Translations under genes and position numbers: made by a program
Part shown: positions 17,334 to 27,143 of the stretch, piece by piece
How the letters are laid out: every line of letters starts with the position of its first letter
Numbering within the stretch: the first letter of the stretch is position 1
The notes under the pieces: model-generated
Seen by the model: only the letters and a program-made list of their open reading frames with translations
The model's database searches: none
What the model was told of the DNA's origin: nothing
Origin: Oleiphilus sp.
GTDB lineage: Bacteria; Pseudomonadota; Gammaproteobacteria; Pseudomonadales; Oleiphilaceae
NCBI GenBank assembly: GCA_006212045.1
Contig: PZPK01000025.1
Location: forward strand, 1-64,000
Direction of reading: 5' to 3'
DNA length: 64,000 nucleotides

Positions 17334-18296
17334 TTACTCAATGACGATACTGTCAAAATCCAGAGGAGATGATCCAGTCAATGGCACTTTGGGCTTCACC
17401 TCTGCCCCGGATTGTCCGGTCTCAGAGGCTTCCGAGGGGGCTTCCGGTGCCACCAGATTGGGCGATACCATCAACGATGGCGCTGATTGAACCGGTGCGA
17501 CTGGCGCAGGATTTGATTTGGGAATGATCGGGCTCGTTAAGGCCCTCAATCGATCCGATAAAATAATGTTCTGCTCTTGAGCTTCCTTCAAAGCGCGCTG
17601 CTCCGCCTGCAATTCTTTCACCAGATATTCGTTTCGACGATCGAGGTCCTGCTCCCGCTCTCCGGCCTTAAGCAATTCATCGGCGAGACGCCGCATTTCT
17701 TCCTCGGTCTCCCGATGCCTTTTGACCAAAGCGTCATAAGCCGACTTTCTGGATGTGAGCATATTTTTCTGCTCCTGCAACATCTGTCGGTTGCCCTGGC
17801 TTTCCGCAAGTGTGCCTTTCAATTTCGTTTCACTTTCGATCAGCGCTTCTTCCAGTAGGGAGTTTTCCTTCTCCAGTGATGCTACTTTCTGTTTTAGTGC
17901 ATCAACCAGCCGCGCAGTCAGATTTAGCTGCGAATCAGTTTCACCCTTGAAACTCTGAAGCTCGTTGAGGCGCGCATTCTTGTCCTTCAGGTCCTGTTCC
18001 AACTGCCGTGTTGTTTCCTGAAGCGACTCGTAGCGGGAACTGAGTGTGTTGAGTTTCTGACTCAACTGATCGGCATTGCTTCGAGCCAGAATGGTCGCCT
18101 TTTCAACCTCCAAAACGTTGAGATAAAGTAGCGTGCTGGAAGCGCCAAGTAACAGGGCTGCGACCAGGAAGGTCATCACCAGAATATTGAGCGTTGTATT
18201 CCTGCGTTTGAGATAGTCGATCCACTGCCGGGCAATATCCTGATCACCCTTCGAATCCCTGGACCGGGTTTGATCGTCCTGTCTGTTTTTATTCAT
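17334..18296 (-). CDS. Single-pass membrane coiled-coil protein, function unknown
   Basis: I do not recognise a family for this 320-residue protein. A short basic, charged N-terminus is followed by one transmembrane helix (about 37-60). A long heptad-rich coiled coil (about 65-250) comes next, and then a proline/alanine-rich tail ending in acidic residues. The layout suggests a type II membrane protein whose coiled coil projects into the periplasm, like some envelope-spanning or divisome linkers. This is an inference from composition. It is divergent from the FabG-like gene. Confidence 0.8.
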   Translation of the reverse strand: MNKNRQDDQTRSRDSKGDQDIARQWIDYLKRRNTTLNILVMTFLVAALLLGASSTLLYLNVLEVEKATILARSNADQLSQKLNTLSSRYESLQETTRQLEQDLKDKNARLNELQSFKGETDSQLNLTARLVDALKQKVASLEKENSLLEEALIESETKLKGTLAESQGNRQMLQEQKNMLTSRKSAYDALVKRHRETEEEMRRLADELLKAGEREQDLDRRNEYLVKELQAEQRALKEAQEQNIILSDRLRALTSPIIPKSNPAPVAPVQSAPSLMVSPNLVAPEAPSEASETGQSGAEVKPKVPLTGSSPLDFDSIVIE

Positions 18297-18443
18297 AGGT
18301 ACTTAAAATCCGGAAAGTAGTTCAAATCAAGCCTTACAGCTCACAAACGTGTTTCATTATTGTATTAAAAGGGCCAGAATACGTGGCGTAATGTTTCTGG
18401 TCCATTATTTTACTTGGCGTCCAATAATTCACAATCTTTCACT

Positions 18444-19871
18444 ATGAATGATCTTTACCTGAACCTTGCACAATCTCAAATGGGAAAAAGCCTTTTTGAA
18501 GCGCTCAATTTGCCCAAGCCGCCCGAGTTATTCCGTTCACCCGAAGCCTCTTTGCAGGCTCCACAAGGACGGGTGTTGGTCGCGGGCGTTAAAAACGGCT
18601 TCGCACTCAAGGGACTGATTGACGTCCTTGACTGTGAATCCGTAAGTCTCTGCACTCCCAAACCACAGCAGGCTTACCGGCAACTGTTTGCATCAAATTC
18701 GTTGGGTGGGCCAGATCGAAAGATCAAACAGATCACCTTCAACGAAAACTCCAACCATCGATTCAAATCTTTCGTGTTTGATGCGACCGGGCTAAGTCAA
18801 CCCGAAGACCTGCTCGCACTGTATGGATTCTTTCATCGGACAATCAAAAGTATCAAGAAAAATGGCCACGTCCTTGTACTTGGCAGACAGTGCATGTCCG
18901 GGGACGGAGTAAACGAAGCCACATTAAGCGGCGCGCTGGAAGGCTTTGTCAAATCGCTGGCCAAGGAAATAGGCAAAAAGGGCGCATCCTGCAATTTGCT
19001 GCGGGTAGAAAAAGGAGCGGAACGACAATTGCAGTCCGCCGTTTATTATTTCCTGACAGACAAATCAGCCTTTGTAACAGGCCAGTCTCTGCAGCTTGTG
19101 AAGGGCCGGGCGATTTCACGAAAAATCGACTGGAGCCAACCCCTCAAAGGTAAATACGCCCTGGTCACCGGGGCTGCACAGGGCATTGGTGCTGAAACTT
19201 CACGGGTACTGGCGCGCGACGGTGCCTGTGTTATCTGTCTGGATATACCATCCAACGAAGCCAAGCTGAAAAAGTTTGCGGATACCATAGGCGGACATGC
19301 GCTGGCGATTGATTTGGGCGCCGACGATGCCCCCGACACACTGGTGACAGCACTGGCCTCACAGCTGGGTCTGATTGATATCGTTGTCCACAATGCCGGT
19401 ATCACACGCGACAAAACATTGGCCAACATGCCGGAGCATTTCTGGAACCAGGTCATTGATATCAATCTGTCCAAAATCATGGCCATCAATGAGCGACTGT
19501 TCGAGAAAAGGCTATTGAGTGATCGCGCCCGAATCGTTTGCATCTCCTCAATTTCAGGCATTGCAGGAAATTTTGGCCAAACCAACTATGCAACGTCAAA
19601 AGCAGGCATTGCCACCTATGTGGAAAAAATAGCAACACTGCTTTCGGATGGAAAAACAATCAATGCCATTGCCCCGGGTTTCATTGAAACCGAAATGACA
19701 AGCAGGATACCCGCCGTAACGCGGCAGGTAGGTCGGCGAACCAACAGTTTCTCACAGGGTGGCGAGCCCCTGGATGTCGCTGAAGCCGTTAGTTTGTTCT
19801 GCCACCCTGCCTCACAGGCACTGAATGGCAATGTTCTAAGGGTCTGCGGTCAAAGTATTCTCGGGCGCTAG
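18444..19871 (+). CDS. High-molecular-weight FabG-like 3-oxoacyl-ACP reductase
   Basis: The 475-residue protein has two Rossmann domains, as in mycobacterial FabG4-type enzymes. A degenerate N-terminal half (to about 220) lacks a nucleotide motif. The C-terminal SDR domain has the TGAAQGIG cofactor loop, the NAG strand motif and a catalytic Ser, Tyr and Lys in SSISG...YATSK. It would reduce 3-oxoacyl thioesters with NAD(P)H, perhaps on CoA rather than ACP. The ATG at 18444 gives the family-typical MNDLYLNLAQS start; a TTG at 18414 is possible. It might influence acyl-chain supply, but no link to luxI is shown. Confidence 0.85.
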   Translation: MNDLYLNLAQSQMGKSLFEALNLPKPPELFRSPEASLQAPQGRVLVAGVKNGFALKGLIDVLDCESVSLCTPKPQQAYRQLFASNSLGGPDRKIKQITFNENSNHRFKSFVFDATGLSQPEDLLALYGFFHRTIKSIKKNGHVLVLGRQCMSGDGVNEATLSGALEGFVKSLAKEIGKKGASCNLLRVEKGAERQLQSAVYYFLTDKSAFVTGQSLQLVKGRAISRKIDWSQPLKGKYALVTGAAQGIGAETSRVLARDGACVICLDIPSNEAKLKKFADTIGGHALAIDLGADDAPDTLVTALASQLGLIDIVVHNAGITRDKTLANMPEHFWNQVIDINLSKIMAINERLFEKRLLSDRARIVCISSISGIAGNFGQTNYATSKAGIATYVEKIATLLSDGKTINAIAPGFIETEMTSRIPAVTRQVGRRTNSFSQGGEPLDVAEAVSLFCHPASQALNGNVLRVCGQSILGR

Positions 19872-19966
19872 CATCGCGCCTGAGTAAGACCGATTTTTGA
19901 GCGCCCCCGCCCGGTTCACAAACCCATCCCTGATTTGGGAATCGGCAAGGAAATCGCCGGGCCGAA

Positions 19967-20821
19967 TCACGGAACGGGCGGACTGTTCAGGACCAGCGCG
20001 GGGTCTATCCTGGTATCAAACCAGTTAATACGCCAATCAAGATGCGGGCCTGATGCCCGCCCACCGGCACCGACCTTAGCCACCGCCTGTCCCTGTTTGA
20101 CCCGCTGTCCCTCCTCTACCAGAATCTCGCTCAAATGAATAAATGTGGAACTGAGCCCAAATCCATGGTCCATAATCAGTGTTCCCCCGGAATAGTACAT
20201 ATCGGGATGAACCAGTGTGACAATGGCATCTGCTGGCGCAACAACCGGGGTGCCTACCGGCGCTGCGTAATCGATACCGTAATGAGGCCTTTTGGGCACG
20301 CCATTATAAACCCGCTGACTGCCGTATACTCCCGTCACCGGGCCTTTGAGGGGAATCACGAACGGGCTTAGAAAATAATCGTTGTGGTGTAACTGCGCTC
20401 GCGACTCCCTGACCAGACGGCTCTCGTTCTGAATACGCGCAAGCTTTGAAGGGTCCGGGGTCACGGTCTTTTGGGGGACACCCTCGACGTACTGTGTTGG
20501 ATACTCCCGCTGCTCTACGCTCAAGCGCATTGACTGCTCCTGCCCCAAAGCATCACGCCAGCTGAATACCGCTTCGGGGGCGGCATCACGCCCGAAACCG
20601 AAAACAAAATAACCCTCTGAATTCTGCTCGATGTGTTCACCATCGATGCTTGGCTGACTGCCAACCGGCAAGCGCCCGCGAATCAATCCGCCCTGTATCA
20701 CCTTCCCCGTCAGTTCCGGAACGACCATTGGCTCTTCTGCAACAGAAACCGGACTCGCAGCCCACAGAATCAGGGCCAGAAAACAAATAAAGATGGCATT
20801 GGCTCGTATGATGAAATACAT
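19967..20821 (-). CDS. M23 family (LytM-type) metallopeptidase
   Basis: This is a secreted or periplasmic peptidoglycan endopeptidase-like protein of 284 residues. It has a signal peptide (about 1-28), an N-terminal beta-rich region and the C-terminal M23 domain. The zinc site has H180 and D184 (HYGID) and H229 in FIHLS. The usual HxH motif reads H260-L-D262, so aspartate replaces the final zinc ligand. I recall this HLDW form from related gammaproteobacterial proteins, so it may still be active. The start has no good ribosome site. It is convergent with the FabG-like gene and divergent from alkB. Confidence 0.88.
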   Translation of the reverse strand: MYFIIRANAIFICFLALILWAASPVSVAEEPMVVPELTGKVIQGGLIRGRLPVGSQPSIDGEHIEQNSEGYFVFGFGRDAAPEAVFSWRDALGQEQSMRLSVEQREYPTQYVEGVPQKTVTPDPSKLARIQNESRLVRESRAQLHHNDYFLSPFVIPLKGPVTGVYGSQRVYNGVPKRPHYGIDYAAPVGTPVVAPADAIVTLVHPDMYYSGGTLIMDHGFGLSSTFIHLSEILVEEGQRVKQGQAVAKVGAGGRASGPHLDWRINWFDTRIDPALVLNSPPVP

Positions 20822-20884
20822 TATTTTTTGTCGTTAAATCTCTGATTATTAGCAACAAGCCAAAGAAGCCTGCTCGCCGGATAT

Positions 20885-21547
20885 ATGCATAGTAAAACGC
20901 AAAGCGCCCTGTTTGAAGACGAATTTACGCCGGATTTCCCCGGACGTCGTGCTTTTGCCTGCCCCCACCCCCTGCGCTATGTTCCGGCCTGCGTGCCCGA
21001 GGCCTCATCTCAGGTATACCTTCAGCAAATGATGCATTCGCTGAACTGGCAGCAACCCTCTATCCATATCGGGGGACGACGCGTTCCTATTCCAAGACTG
21101 CAGTGTTGGCAGGGAGACCAGGCACACGAATACCGATACTCGGGCGAATGTTTTCGCGCAGAACCCTGGCACCCGGATGTGCTGGCCATCAAACGCTGTA
21201 TAGAGACGATAAGCGGCATTCAATTCAATAGCGTTCTGTGTAATCTGTACCGGGATGGCCAGGACAGCGTATCGTGGCATGCCGATGACGAACCCGAACT
21301 CGGTAACTCGCCATGGATTGCGTCAGTGTCACTGGGAGCCGAAAGAGATTTTCATATCAAACTGAAACCCCGTTACCGGGATACCTTCCCTGAAGAAGGC
21401 CTGCTCAAGCTCACATTGGCGCATAACAGTTTGCTGCTTATGCCTCCACAGCTCCAAAAATACTGTGTGCATCAACTGCCTAAAACAAAACGCTGTGCCA
21501 GCCCACGCATCAATCTCACTTTCCGAACTATCGTATCGACTCCCTGA
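20885..21547 (+). CDS. alkB: AlkB-type 2-oxoglutarate/Fe(II) dioxygenase
   Basis: The protein matches ALKBH2/3-like DNA repair dioxygenases. These oxidatively remove methyl groups from 1-methyladenine and 3-methylcytosine. The iron triad H132-x-D134...H196 and the 2-oxoglutarate arginines R208 and R214 are intact in a 220-residue protein. The substrate-flipping segment NSVLCNLYRDG also matches. It stands alone, with no ada or other alkylation genes nearby. Confidence 0.92.
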   Translation: MHSKTQSALFEDEFTPDFPGRRAFACPHPLRYVPACVPEASSQVYLQQMMHSLNWQQPSIHIGGRRVPIPRLQCWQGDQAHEYRYSGECFRAEPWHPDVLAIKRCIETISGIQFNSVLCNLYRDGQDSVSWHADDEPELGNSPWIASVSLGAERDFHIKLKPRYRDTFPEEGLLKLTLAHNSLLLMPPQLQKYCVHQLPKTKRCASPRINLTFRTIVSTP

Positions 21548-21601
21548 TCATCACGAGCATTCTATATCCGCTATCGACAGGCTACTTTCACAAACTGACC
21601 G

Positions 21602-21619
21602 TAAAGCGACAGCGCTTTA
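21602..21619. terminator. Bidirectional hairpin between alkB and the Lon-like gene
   Basis: TAAAGCG-ACAG-CGCTTTA is a perfect 7-bp stem with a 4-base loop, placed between two convergent genes. Its A/T-rich base may serve as a short U tract in both directions. Confidence 0.5.
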
Positions 21620-21629
21620 TCAGCAATTC

Positions 21630-24014
21630 CTAGGAATTGTCTGACTTGTCCTGGGTGCTCGCCTCCCGCATCTGTTCAAACCTGGAAAGAATGCGCCCGT
21701 ACAAACTATTGGCAGGATAGTCCCCTGCTTTGTTTTTCTTGCCGGGGTGCTTTCCGGTCAGGAGCGTTAAGGCTTCATCGACACTGCTAACGGCGTAAAC
21801 GGAGAACTGCTTCTTGCGAATAGCCTCTCTGAGCTTGCTGCCCAGCATCAGGTTATGAATATTGCGCCGGGGAAGAATCACCGCTTGCTCCTTGTGGCTA
21901 CCAAGGATCTCACACGCCTCGAAATACCCTTCAATTTTTTCGTTCACCCCGCCGACAGGCTGAACCTCTCCGAACTGATTCACGGAACCGGTCATTGCAA
22001 ATGACTGTTTGATTGGTATATCCCCCAGAGAGGATATCAAGGCACAAAGCTCAGCAAGCGAAGCACTATCACCATCCACCTCGCCATAGGATTGTTCAAA
22101 CGCGATGCTTGCCGACAGCGGCATGGCTTTTTCTTTGGCAAACAGGCGCGACAGAAAAGAAGATAGAATCATAACGCCCTTGGTATGGATGTTACCGCCC
22201 AATTTGGCATTGTGTTCGATATCCACAATTTCACCCGAACCAAAATAACAATTGGCTGTCACCCGATTGGGCATACCAAACTCGACACCGCCTGTACTCA
22301 GAACAGATAAGGCATTGATCTGTCCGACAACCTCACCTGACACACTCAAGAGCGTACTGCCATCGCGGATGCTGTCAAACATGCAATCCCTAAGACGACT
22401 ATTCCTGTGCTGATCACTCTCTAGCGCTCTTTCCACGTGGGTCAGACGGATCATGGTCGAATTCTGTTCTTTCGCCCAAAAATTTGACTCTCTCAGCAAA
22501 TTGGCGATATCCGATGCATGCAACGAAAGTTTGTTCTGGTCTTCCGCCAGACGCGAGCTGTATTCAATCACACGACCTACCGCACGCTTGTCACAGTGCA
22601 GAAAGCCTTTTTCGTGAACCAGACTGGAAATAAACTTGGCATACTGAATCTGGGACATTTCGGTACGTGGCATTTCATTTTCAAAATCCGCGGTCACCTT
22701 GAACAGCTCTTTGAATTCCGGGTCATAGCGCTGCAACAACAGATAGGTTTCCCGGTCACCAAACAGGATAATCTTGACGTTGAGCGGAATCGGTTCCGGC
22801 TCCAGCGATATCGTGCCGGTCAGAGTCACTTCGCGCTCTAGAGAGTTGATATGCAGCTGGCCTGAGCGCAAAGCTCGCTTTAAGCCATCCCATACAAAAG
22901 GCTGCTCCAGCACTTTGATCGCATCCATCAACAGGTAGCCACCGTTGGCGCGATGAAAACAGCCTGGACGTATCAGCGAGTAGTCGGTAAAAACAGTGCC
23001 TTTATATGTCACATTTTCGACATAACCGAACAGGTTGTGATAATTCGGGTTGTCTTCGACAACGACAGGCTGGCGATCATTCTTGTGCTGCACCAGCACA
23101 TTGACCTGATAGCGGCGAGGCATTTTCTTGTCCAGGGTCGCATAAGCCAGTGCACTCTGATCTTCATTGTCTTCAAGAAAAATATCCAGATTTGTAACCA
23201 GGTCTTTCTGCAAGGCATTCAGATATTCAACGACAGATTCCTGAGCCTTGTATTTGTTCAACAAATTTGAGATCGGCACTTCGGATACGCTTAGCACCAC
23301 CTCTTCGTTCAAGGCCTGCTGCTTGTCTGAATACTCTTGCTCCCAGGCGGCCATCTTCCGGATGATGCTGCGAAGCTTGAGTTCCAACTTGGCAATTACG
23401 TCTTCAAAACTGTTCTGTTGTTCCGGCGCTAACGCCGCAAAACTCTCAACGGTATGTGCTTCTTCACCATTCATCGCCGTTAGCCGATAGCCGCCCGGAG
23501 TCGTCACACTGAGCAGTACCTTCTTGCGTTTGGCCTGTTTGGCAAACTTTTCGAGCGCCTCCTCCTGTAGGTTGGCGCATTCGGTTTTTAATCGCTCTGA
23601 ACGCTCATAGTAGCTGTCATTGTCAAACGCCAGCGGAATTGTTTTTACCAGCCGCTGCATCAGATTTTCCATATCTTTTTTCAGCAGAGGCGCCATTCCC
23701 GTCGGCAGCTGCAGAACTCTGGGAGAGCGTGGTTCTTCAAAATTGGCAACATAGCACCAGTCACTCGGATCACTCTTGTCATCAACCTTGTGCTTGAGGT
23801 ACCGCAACATCATGGTTCTCTTGCCCAATCCGTTTCGACCTACAGCATAAATGTTATAGCCGCTGTCCGGCATGGCCATCGCAAACCTCAATGCTTGCTG
23901 GGCGCGGCTTTGACCAATGATCTCATCGAGGGGCTCAAGTGCCTTTGTAGACCCGAACGGAAGATCTTCCATTGGGCACGAGGCATAGACATCTTTGCTA
24001 GAGAGTGCTTTCAA
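21630..24014 (-). CDS. Lon-related ATP-dependent protease (LonB/YcbZ type)
   Basis: The 794-residue protein joins an AAA+ module to a Lon-type S16 protease domain. The Walker A-like loop GRNGLGKRT lies at 59-67. The catalytic Ser650 and Lys693 have the same 43-residue spacing as the Lon dyad. It lacks the classical Lon N-terminal substrate domain, as do YcbZ-type enzymes. The start is inferred to be TTG at 24014, with AGGAA six bases upstream and the family N-terminus MKALSSKDVY. The longer GTG frame (24089) adds 25 unrelated residues. It stands alone on the minus strand. Confidence 0.9.
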   Translation of the reverse strand: MKALSSKDVYASCPMEDLPFGSTKALEPLDEIIGQSRAQQALRFAMAMPDSGYNIYAVGRNGLGKRTMMLRYLKHKVDDKSDPSDWCYVANFEEPRSPRVLQLPTGMAPLLKKDMENLMQRLVKTIPLAFDNDSYYERSERLKTECANLQEEALEKFAKQAKRKKVLLSVTTPGGYRLTAMNGEEAHTVESFAALAPEQQNSFEDVIAKLELKLRSIIRKMAAWEQEYSDKQQALNEEVVLSVSEVPISNLLNKYKAQESVVEYLNALQKDLVTNLDIFLEDNEDQSALAYATLDKKMPRRYQVNVLVQHKNDRQPVVVEDNPNYHNLFGYVENVTYKGTVFTDYSLIRPGCFHRANGGYLLMDAIKVLEQPFVWDGLKRALRSGQLHINSLEREVTLTGTISLEPEPIPLNVKIILFGDRETYLLLQRYDPEFKELFKVTADFENEMPRTEMSQIQYAKFISSLVHEKGFLHCDKRAVGRVIEYSSRLAEDQNKLSLHASDIANLLRESNFWAKEQNSTMIRLTHVERALESDQHRNSRLRDCMFDSIRDGSTLLSVSGEVVGQINALSVLSTGGVEFGMPNRVTANCYFGSGEIVDIEHNAKLGGNIHTKGVMILSSFLSRLFAKEKAMPLSASIAFEQSYGEVDGDSASLAELCALISSLGDIPIKQSFAMTGSVNQFGEVQPVGGVNEKIEGYFEACEILGSHKEQAVILPRRNIHNLMLGSKLREAIRKKQFSVYAVSSVDEALTLLTGKHPGKKNKAGDYPANSLYGRILSRFEQMREASTQDKSDNS

Positions 24015-24274
24015 TTTGATTTCCTGATAACCGGCAAAAATTGCAGCCAACGCGCTCGTAAACGAACGACCAGAATTCGTTGGCACCACGCTGGGATGTT
24101 AGCGCATCCGCCTGCCGCTTTGCGAACGAATTTGACCACCACAAACTCCAGCCCGCCATGACTGACTCTAAGACCGGACTAAAGATACCGGACAAGCTGA
24201 CGATATTTTAATCAGAATGTGTATTAATTAACCTGCACCGAAAGCCAAACTTCATTTTTGGCTGGAAAGACATT

Positions 24275-24547
24275 ATGTACATGCCCCCAGTAACAGCTAC
24301 GCACACCAGGCAACAGGACCGAAGAGTCAATCATGCGCATGCAGCGTCAAAACCGCTACAGGGTGCAGACAAGGACCGGCGAAAAAAAGAACGTCGCCAA
24401 CGACGCCTGGCAATCAGCTTTGCGGATCGAAGGAAGAGGAGAGACCGCAGAGATCGCCGACCCATCGTTGCTTCCGCCGCCCAGATGCGAGCACAAGCAG
24501 GACCGGCATCGCCGAAAAAAGGCCGCCACATCGATACCCGAGTATGA
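24275..24547 (+). CDS. Small, very basic protein of unknown function (probable)
   Basis: This 90-residue frame is dominated by Arg/Lys runs such as DRRKKERRQRRL and DRRKRRDRRDRRP. Similar D/E-RR-rich stretches occur in small proteobacterial proteins near c-di-GMP genes. GGAAAGA lies about six bases before the ATG. Another plus-strand frame (24333-24572) overlaps it, so the coding frame is not certain. It precedes a PilZ gene on the same strand. It could bind RNA or DNA through charge, but no function can be assigned. Confidence 0.45.
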   Translation: MYMPPVTATHTRQQDRRVNHAHAASKPLQGADKDRRKKERRQRRLAISFADRRKRRDRRDRRPIVASAAQMRAQAGPASPKKGRHIDTRV

Positions 24548-24668
24548 ACGCATGATTAGGGCTCAAGGTTGATTTTTCCCCTGTAACCGCATTAAGATTC
24601 CAGCGCTTAAGCAAACCAAAGAGAATTTTTTTGACTCGCTATAATGCATTTCAGCAACGGGTGACAAC

Positions 24669-25061
24669 GTGAAGGTTATCGATTGGGCGGAACGTCGCAT
24701 CAAAAGACGCCACAAAGCGACGGACCTAAAGGTGACCATTCATGCAATGGGAATCAAGCGATGGTTTACACCCGCAATTCAGGCACACTGCCTGGACTTT
24801 AATCGTTATGGCATGGCCATTCAGACATCCAAGGCACTGAAGTCTGGAGAGCGGGTCATTATCGGCTTCAAGGGCAAGTACATCAGCCAGTCAAATGTCC
24901 CGGGGCTGGTCACGGAAAGTATCGAGTTGGAAGACCACTTCCGCACCAGCATCCGTTTCAGTTACGCAATCGACAGCAAACAGTACTGCAGAAAAATCGA
25001 CAATGCCCTGTCTCGCATAGAAAGCCTTTATAATCCAAAACAGAATCGCAACAGCGCCTAG
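24669..25061 (+). CDS. PilZ domain protein
   Basis: The 130-residue protein is a single PilZ domain, the usual c-di-GMP receptor. The RxxxR clasp is present (R10, R14). The second motif reads D43-F-N45-R-Y-G48 where D/NxSxxG is expected, with Asn for the Ser, so binding may be weak. The start codon is GTG with GGGTG upstream. It lies between the small basic gene and the convergent CheW-like gene. Role unknown; surface behaviour or motility control is the usual one for this family. Confidence 0.8.
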   Translation: MKVIDWAERRIKRRHKATDLKVTIHAMGIKRWFTPAIQAHCLDFNRYGMAIQTSKALKSGERVIIGFKGKYISQSNVPGLVTESIELEDHFRTSIRFSYAIDSKQYCRKIDNALSRIESLYNPKQNRNSA

Positions 25062-25091
25062 TCCGGCGAAAGCGTGCCTCCCATTCCAATC

Positions 25092-25571
25092 TCAAAATAA
25101 CTCCAGATCTCCCGCCTCCTCCTTGACCGGTTCGGTTTTAGCCAGGTAGGTCGAGTCCAGAAGATGAATCATTTGGCCATCATCAAGTAACGCAACCATT
25201 GGAAACAGCAGATTGATATTGTTCAGGCTATTATTGATATGCCCGGGATGATGCATGATTTTGTTCTGGGGAAGCCTTTTCAGGCCAAGTATCTGATCGA
25301 CGATCACGGCAAACAGATTAGACATATCTGTCTGAAAACTGATCAGTGTAAGTTGTTCCGGCTCCTCCCTGGCACACATGCCAACTCGTTTACGTAAATC
25401 AACAATCTGCATAAGCTGACCATTGATGTGTGTGATGCCGCGAAATATGCTGGTTTGGTAGTGCAATTTCGCGAGCTTCAGTTGCTGCGAATAGACGTTT
25501 TTGACATCTCGACAATAGATGCCGAAGTACAAATCGCCAACTCGAGCAACCAGATACTCTTCGGTAATCAT
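25092..25571 (-). CDS. Stand-alone CheW-like protein
   Basis: The 159-residue protein is a single CheW domain with the typical FRGITHINGQLMQIVDLR core. CheW normally couples chemoreceptors to CheA kinase. No cheA, cheY or receptor gene is in the window, so this is an orphan adapter. Similar single CheW proteins serve Chp/Pil-type systems or distant chemosensory arrays. The C-terminus is acidic. It is flanked by a PilZ gene and gdhA, neither clearly related. Confidence 0.85.
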   Translation of the reverse strand: MITEEYLVARVGDLYFGIYCRDVKNVYSQQLKLAKLHYQTSIFRGITHINGQLMQIVDLRKRVGMCAREEPEQLTLISFQTDMSNLFAVIVDQILGLKRLPQNKIMHHPGHINNSLNNINLLFPMVALLDDGQMIHLLDSTYLAKTEPVKEEAGDLELF

Positions 25572-25793
25572 GGTATTTCTCGCATAATATTTATAGTTTT
25601 TTCATGTCACTCCTGCACACAAAGACTTGGCTGTGGCATGGTTTCGCAACATCAAGGCAAGAGAAGCACTTACTTAAGTGGTAGCAAACCACAATGCATT
25701 GTCAATTTTTTAACCAATTTGAAGCATAGGAATCAGCGTATTACACGCTATACTCGATAAAACACTTTAATAAAACAATACAGTGAGACCAAA

Positions 25794-27143
25794 ATGGCCT
25801 GGAAAGACGACCTTGATCAATTTATGACGGGACTGATCCGTCGTAACCCCGGCGAACCAGAATTTCATCAAGCCGTGTACGAAGTTGCAGCCAACCTGTT
25901 CCCCTATATACAGGGGAAACAGGTGTATAAAGACGCCCAGATTATGGAGCGTTTAAGTGAACCTGATCGTATTATTTCGTTCCGTGTTGTCTGGGAAGAT
26001 GACGAGGGGAATGTCCGGGTTAACCGGGGCTGGCGCGTGCAGAACAATAACGCCATTGGCCCTTACAAAGGCGGGTTAAGGTTTCACCCCTCTGTCAACC
26101 AGAGCATTTTAAAGTTTCTCGCCTTTGAGCAAACATTCAAGAACAGCTTGACCGGGCTGCCAATGGGCGGCGCTAAAGGCGGAGCCAACTTTAACCCGAA
26201 AGGCAAGTCAAATGGAGAAATCATGCGTTTCTGTCAGTCTTTCATGACAGAACTGCGCCACTATGTCGGTGCCGACATGGATATTCCTGCAGGTGATATC
26301 GGCGTGGGTGGCCGCGAGATAGGCTACATGTTCGGACAGCACAAACGCCTGACGAAAGAGTTTACTGGCGTACTCACTGGCAAGGGTATGGAATTCGGTG
26401 GAAGTCTCATCAGGGTCGAAGCCACCGGATATGGTACGGTATATATGATGCAGAATATGCTGAACGCCAGGAACGATTCTTTTGAGGGCAAGACGGTATC
26501 CATTTCCGGCTCCGGCAATGTCGCAACCTATGCCTGCGAAAAGGTAAACCAGCTTGGCGGGAAAGTGGTCACCCTGTCCGACTCCTCCGGCTTTATATTT
26601 GATCCGAAAGGAATCGATGAAAGCAAACTGGATTATATCATGGACCTTAAAAACGTTCGGCGCGGCCGAATCAGCGAGTATGTTGAGCAATATCCGGACG
26701 CGCACTACTTCGAGGGAAAAAAACCTTGGGGCATCGCTTGCGATATCGCACTCCCCTGCGCTACCCAGAACGAGCTCAATCAGGAGGACGCAAGGGAACT
26801 ACTTAAAAACGGCTGTATGGGTGTTTCCGAAGGTGCCAATATGCCGAGTTCACTCGAAGCCATAAAAATATTCCAGGAACAAAAGATACTGTTTGCACCG
26901 AGTAAAGCAGCGAATGCCGGTGGCGTTGCGGTTTCCGGTTTGGAAATGAGCCAGAACAGTGCTCGCATTTCCTGGAAAGAGCACGAACTGCAGAAACTAC
27001 TCGAAGACATCATGCAAAATATTCATGATCAGTGCGAAGCTTATGGCCGCGAGTCCGACACTTACATCGATTACGTCAAAGGAGCCAATATTGCCGGGTT
27101 CATCAAAGTTGCTGATGCGATGCTGGCGTATGGCTCGATTTAA
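25794..27143 (+). CDS. gdhA: NADP-specific glutamate dehydrogenase
   Basis: The 449-residue hexameric-type enzyme makes glutamate from 2-oxoglutarate and ammonia. The substrate block NNAIGPYKGGLRFHP, the catalytic lysine K128 in PMGGAKGG, and the dinucleotide-binding SGSGNVA are all present. Length and motifs match E. coli GdhA rather than the NAD-dependent large forms. A TATACT -10-like box lies at 25749-25754 without a clear -35. It appears monocistronic. Confidence 0.97.
   Translation: MAWKDDLDQFMTGLIRRNPGEPEFHQAVYEVAANLFPYIQGKQVYKDAQIMERLSEPDRIISFRVVWEDDEGNVRVNRGWRVQNNNAIGPYKGGLRFHPSVNQSILKFLAFEQTFKNSLTGLPMGGAKGGANFNPKGKSNGEIMRFCQSFMTELRHYVGADMDIPAGDIGVGGREIGYMFGQHKRLTKEFTGVLTGKGMEFGGSLIRVEATGYGTVYMMQNMLNARNDSFEGKTVSISGSGNVATYACEKVNQLGGKVVTLSDSSGFIFDPKGIDESKLDYIMDLKNVRRGRISEYVEQYPDAHYFEGKKPWGIACDIALPCATQNELNQEDARELLKNGCMGVSEGANMPSSLEAIKIFQEQKILFAPSKAANAGGVAVSGLEMSQNSARISWKEHELQKLLEDIMQNIHDQCEAYGRESDTYIDYVKGANIAGFIKVADAMLAYGSI

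Noticed and set aside
24333-24572. 79-codon plus-strand frame overlapping the Arg-rich frame
   Set aside because: Weaker ribosome site and less distinctive composition than the 24275 frame; only one of the two is likely real.
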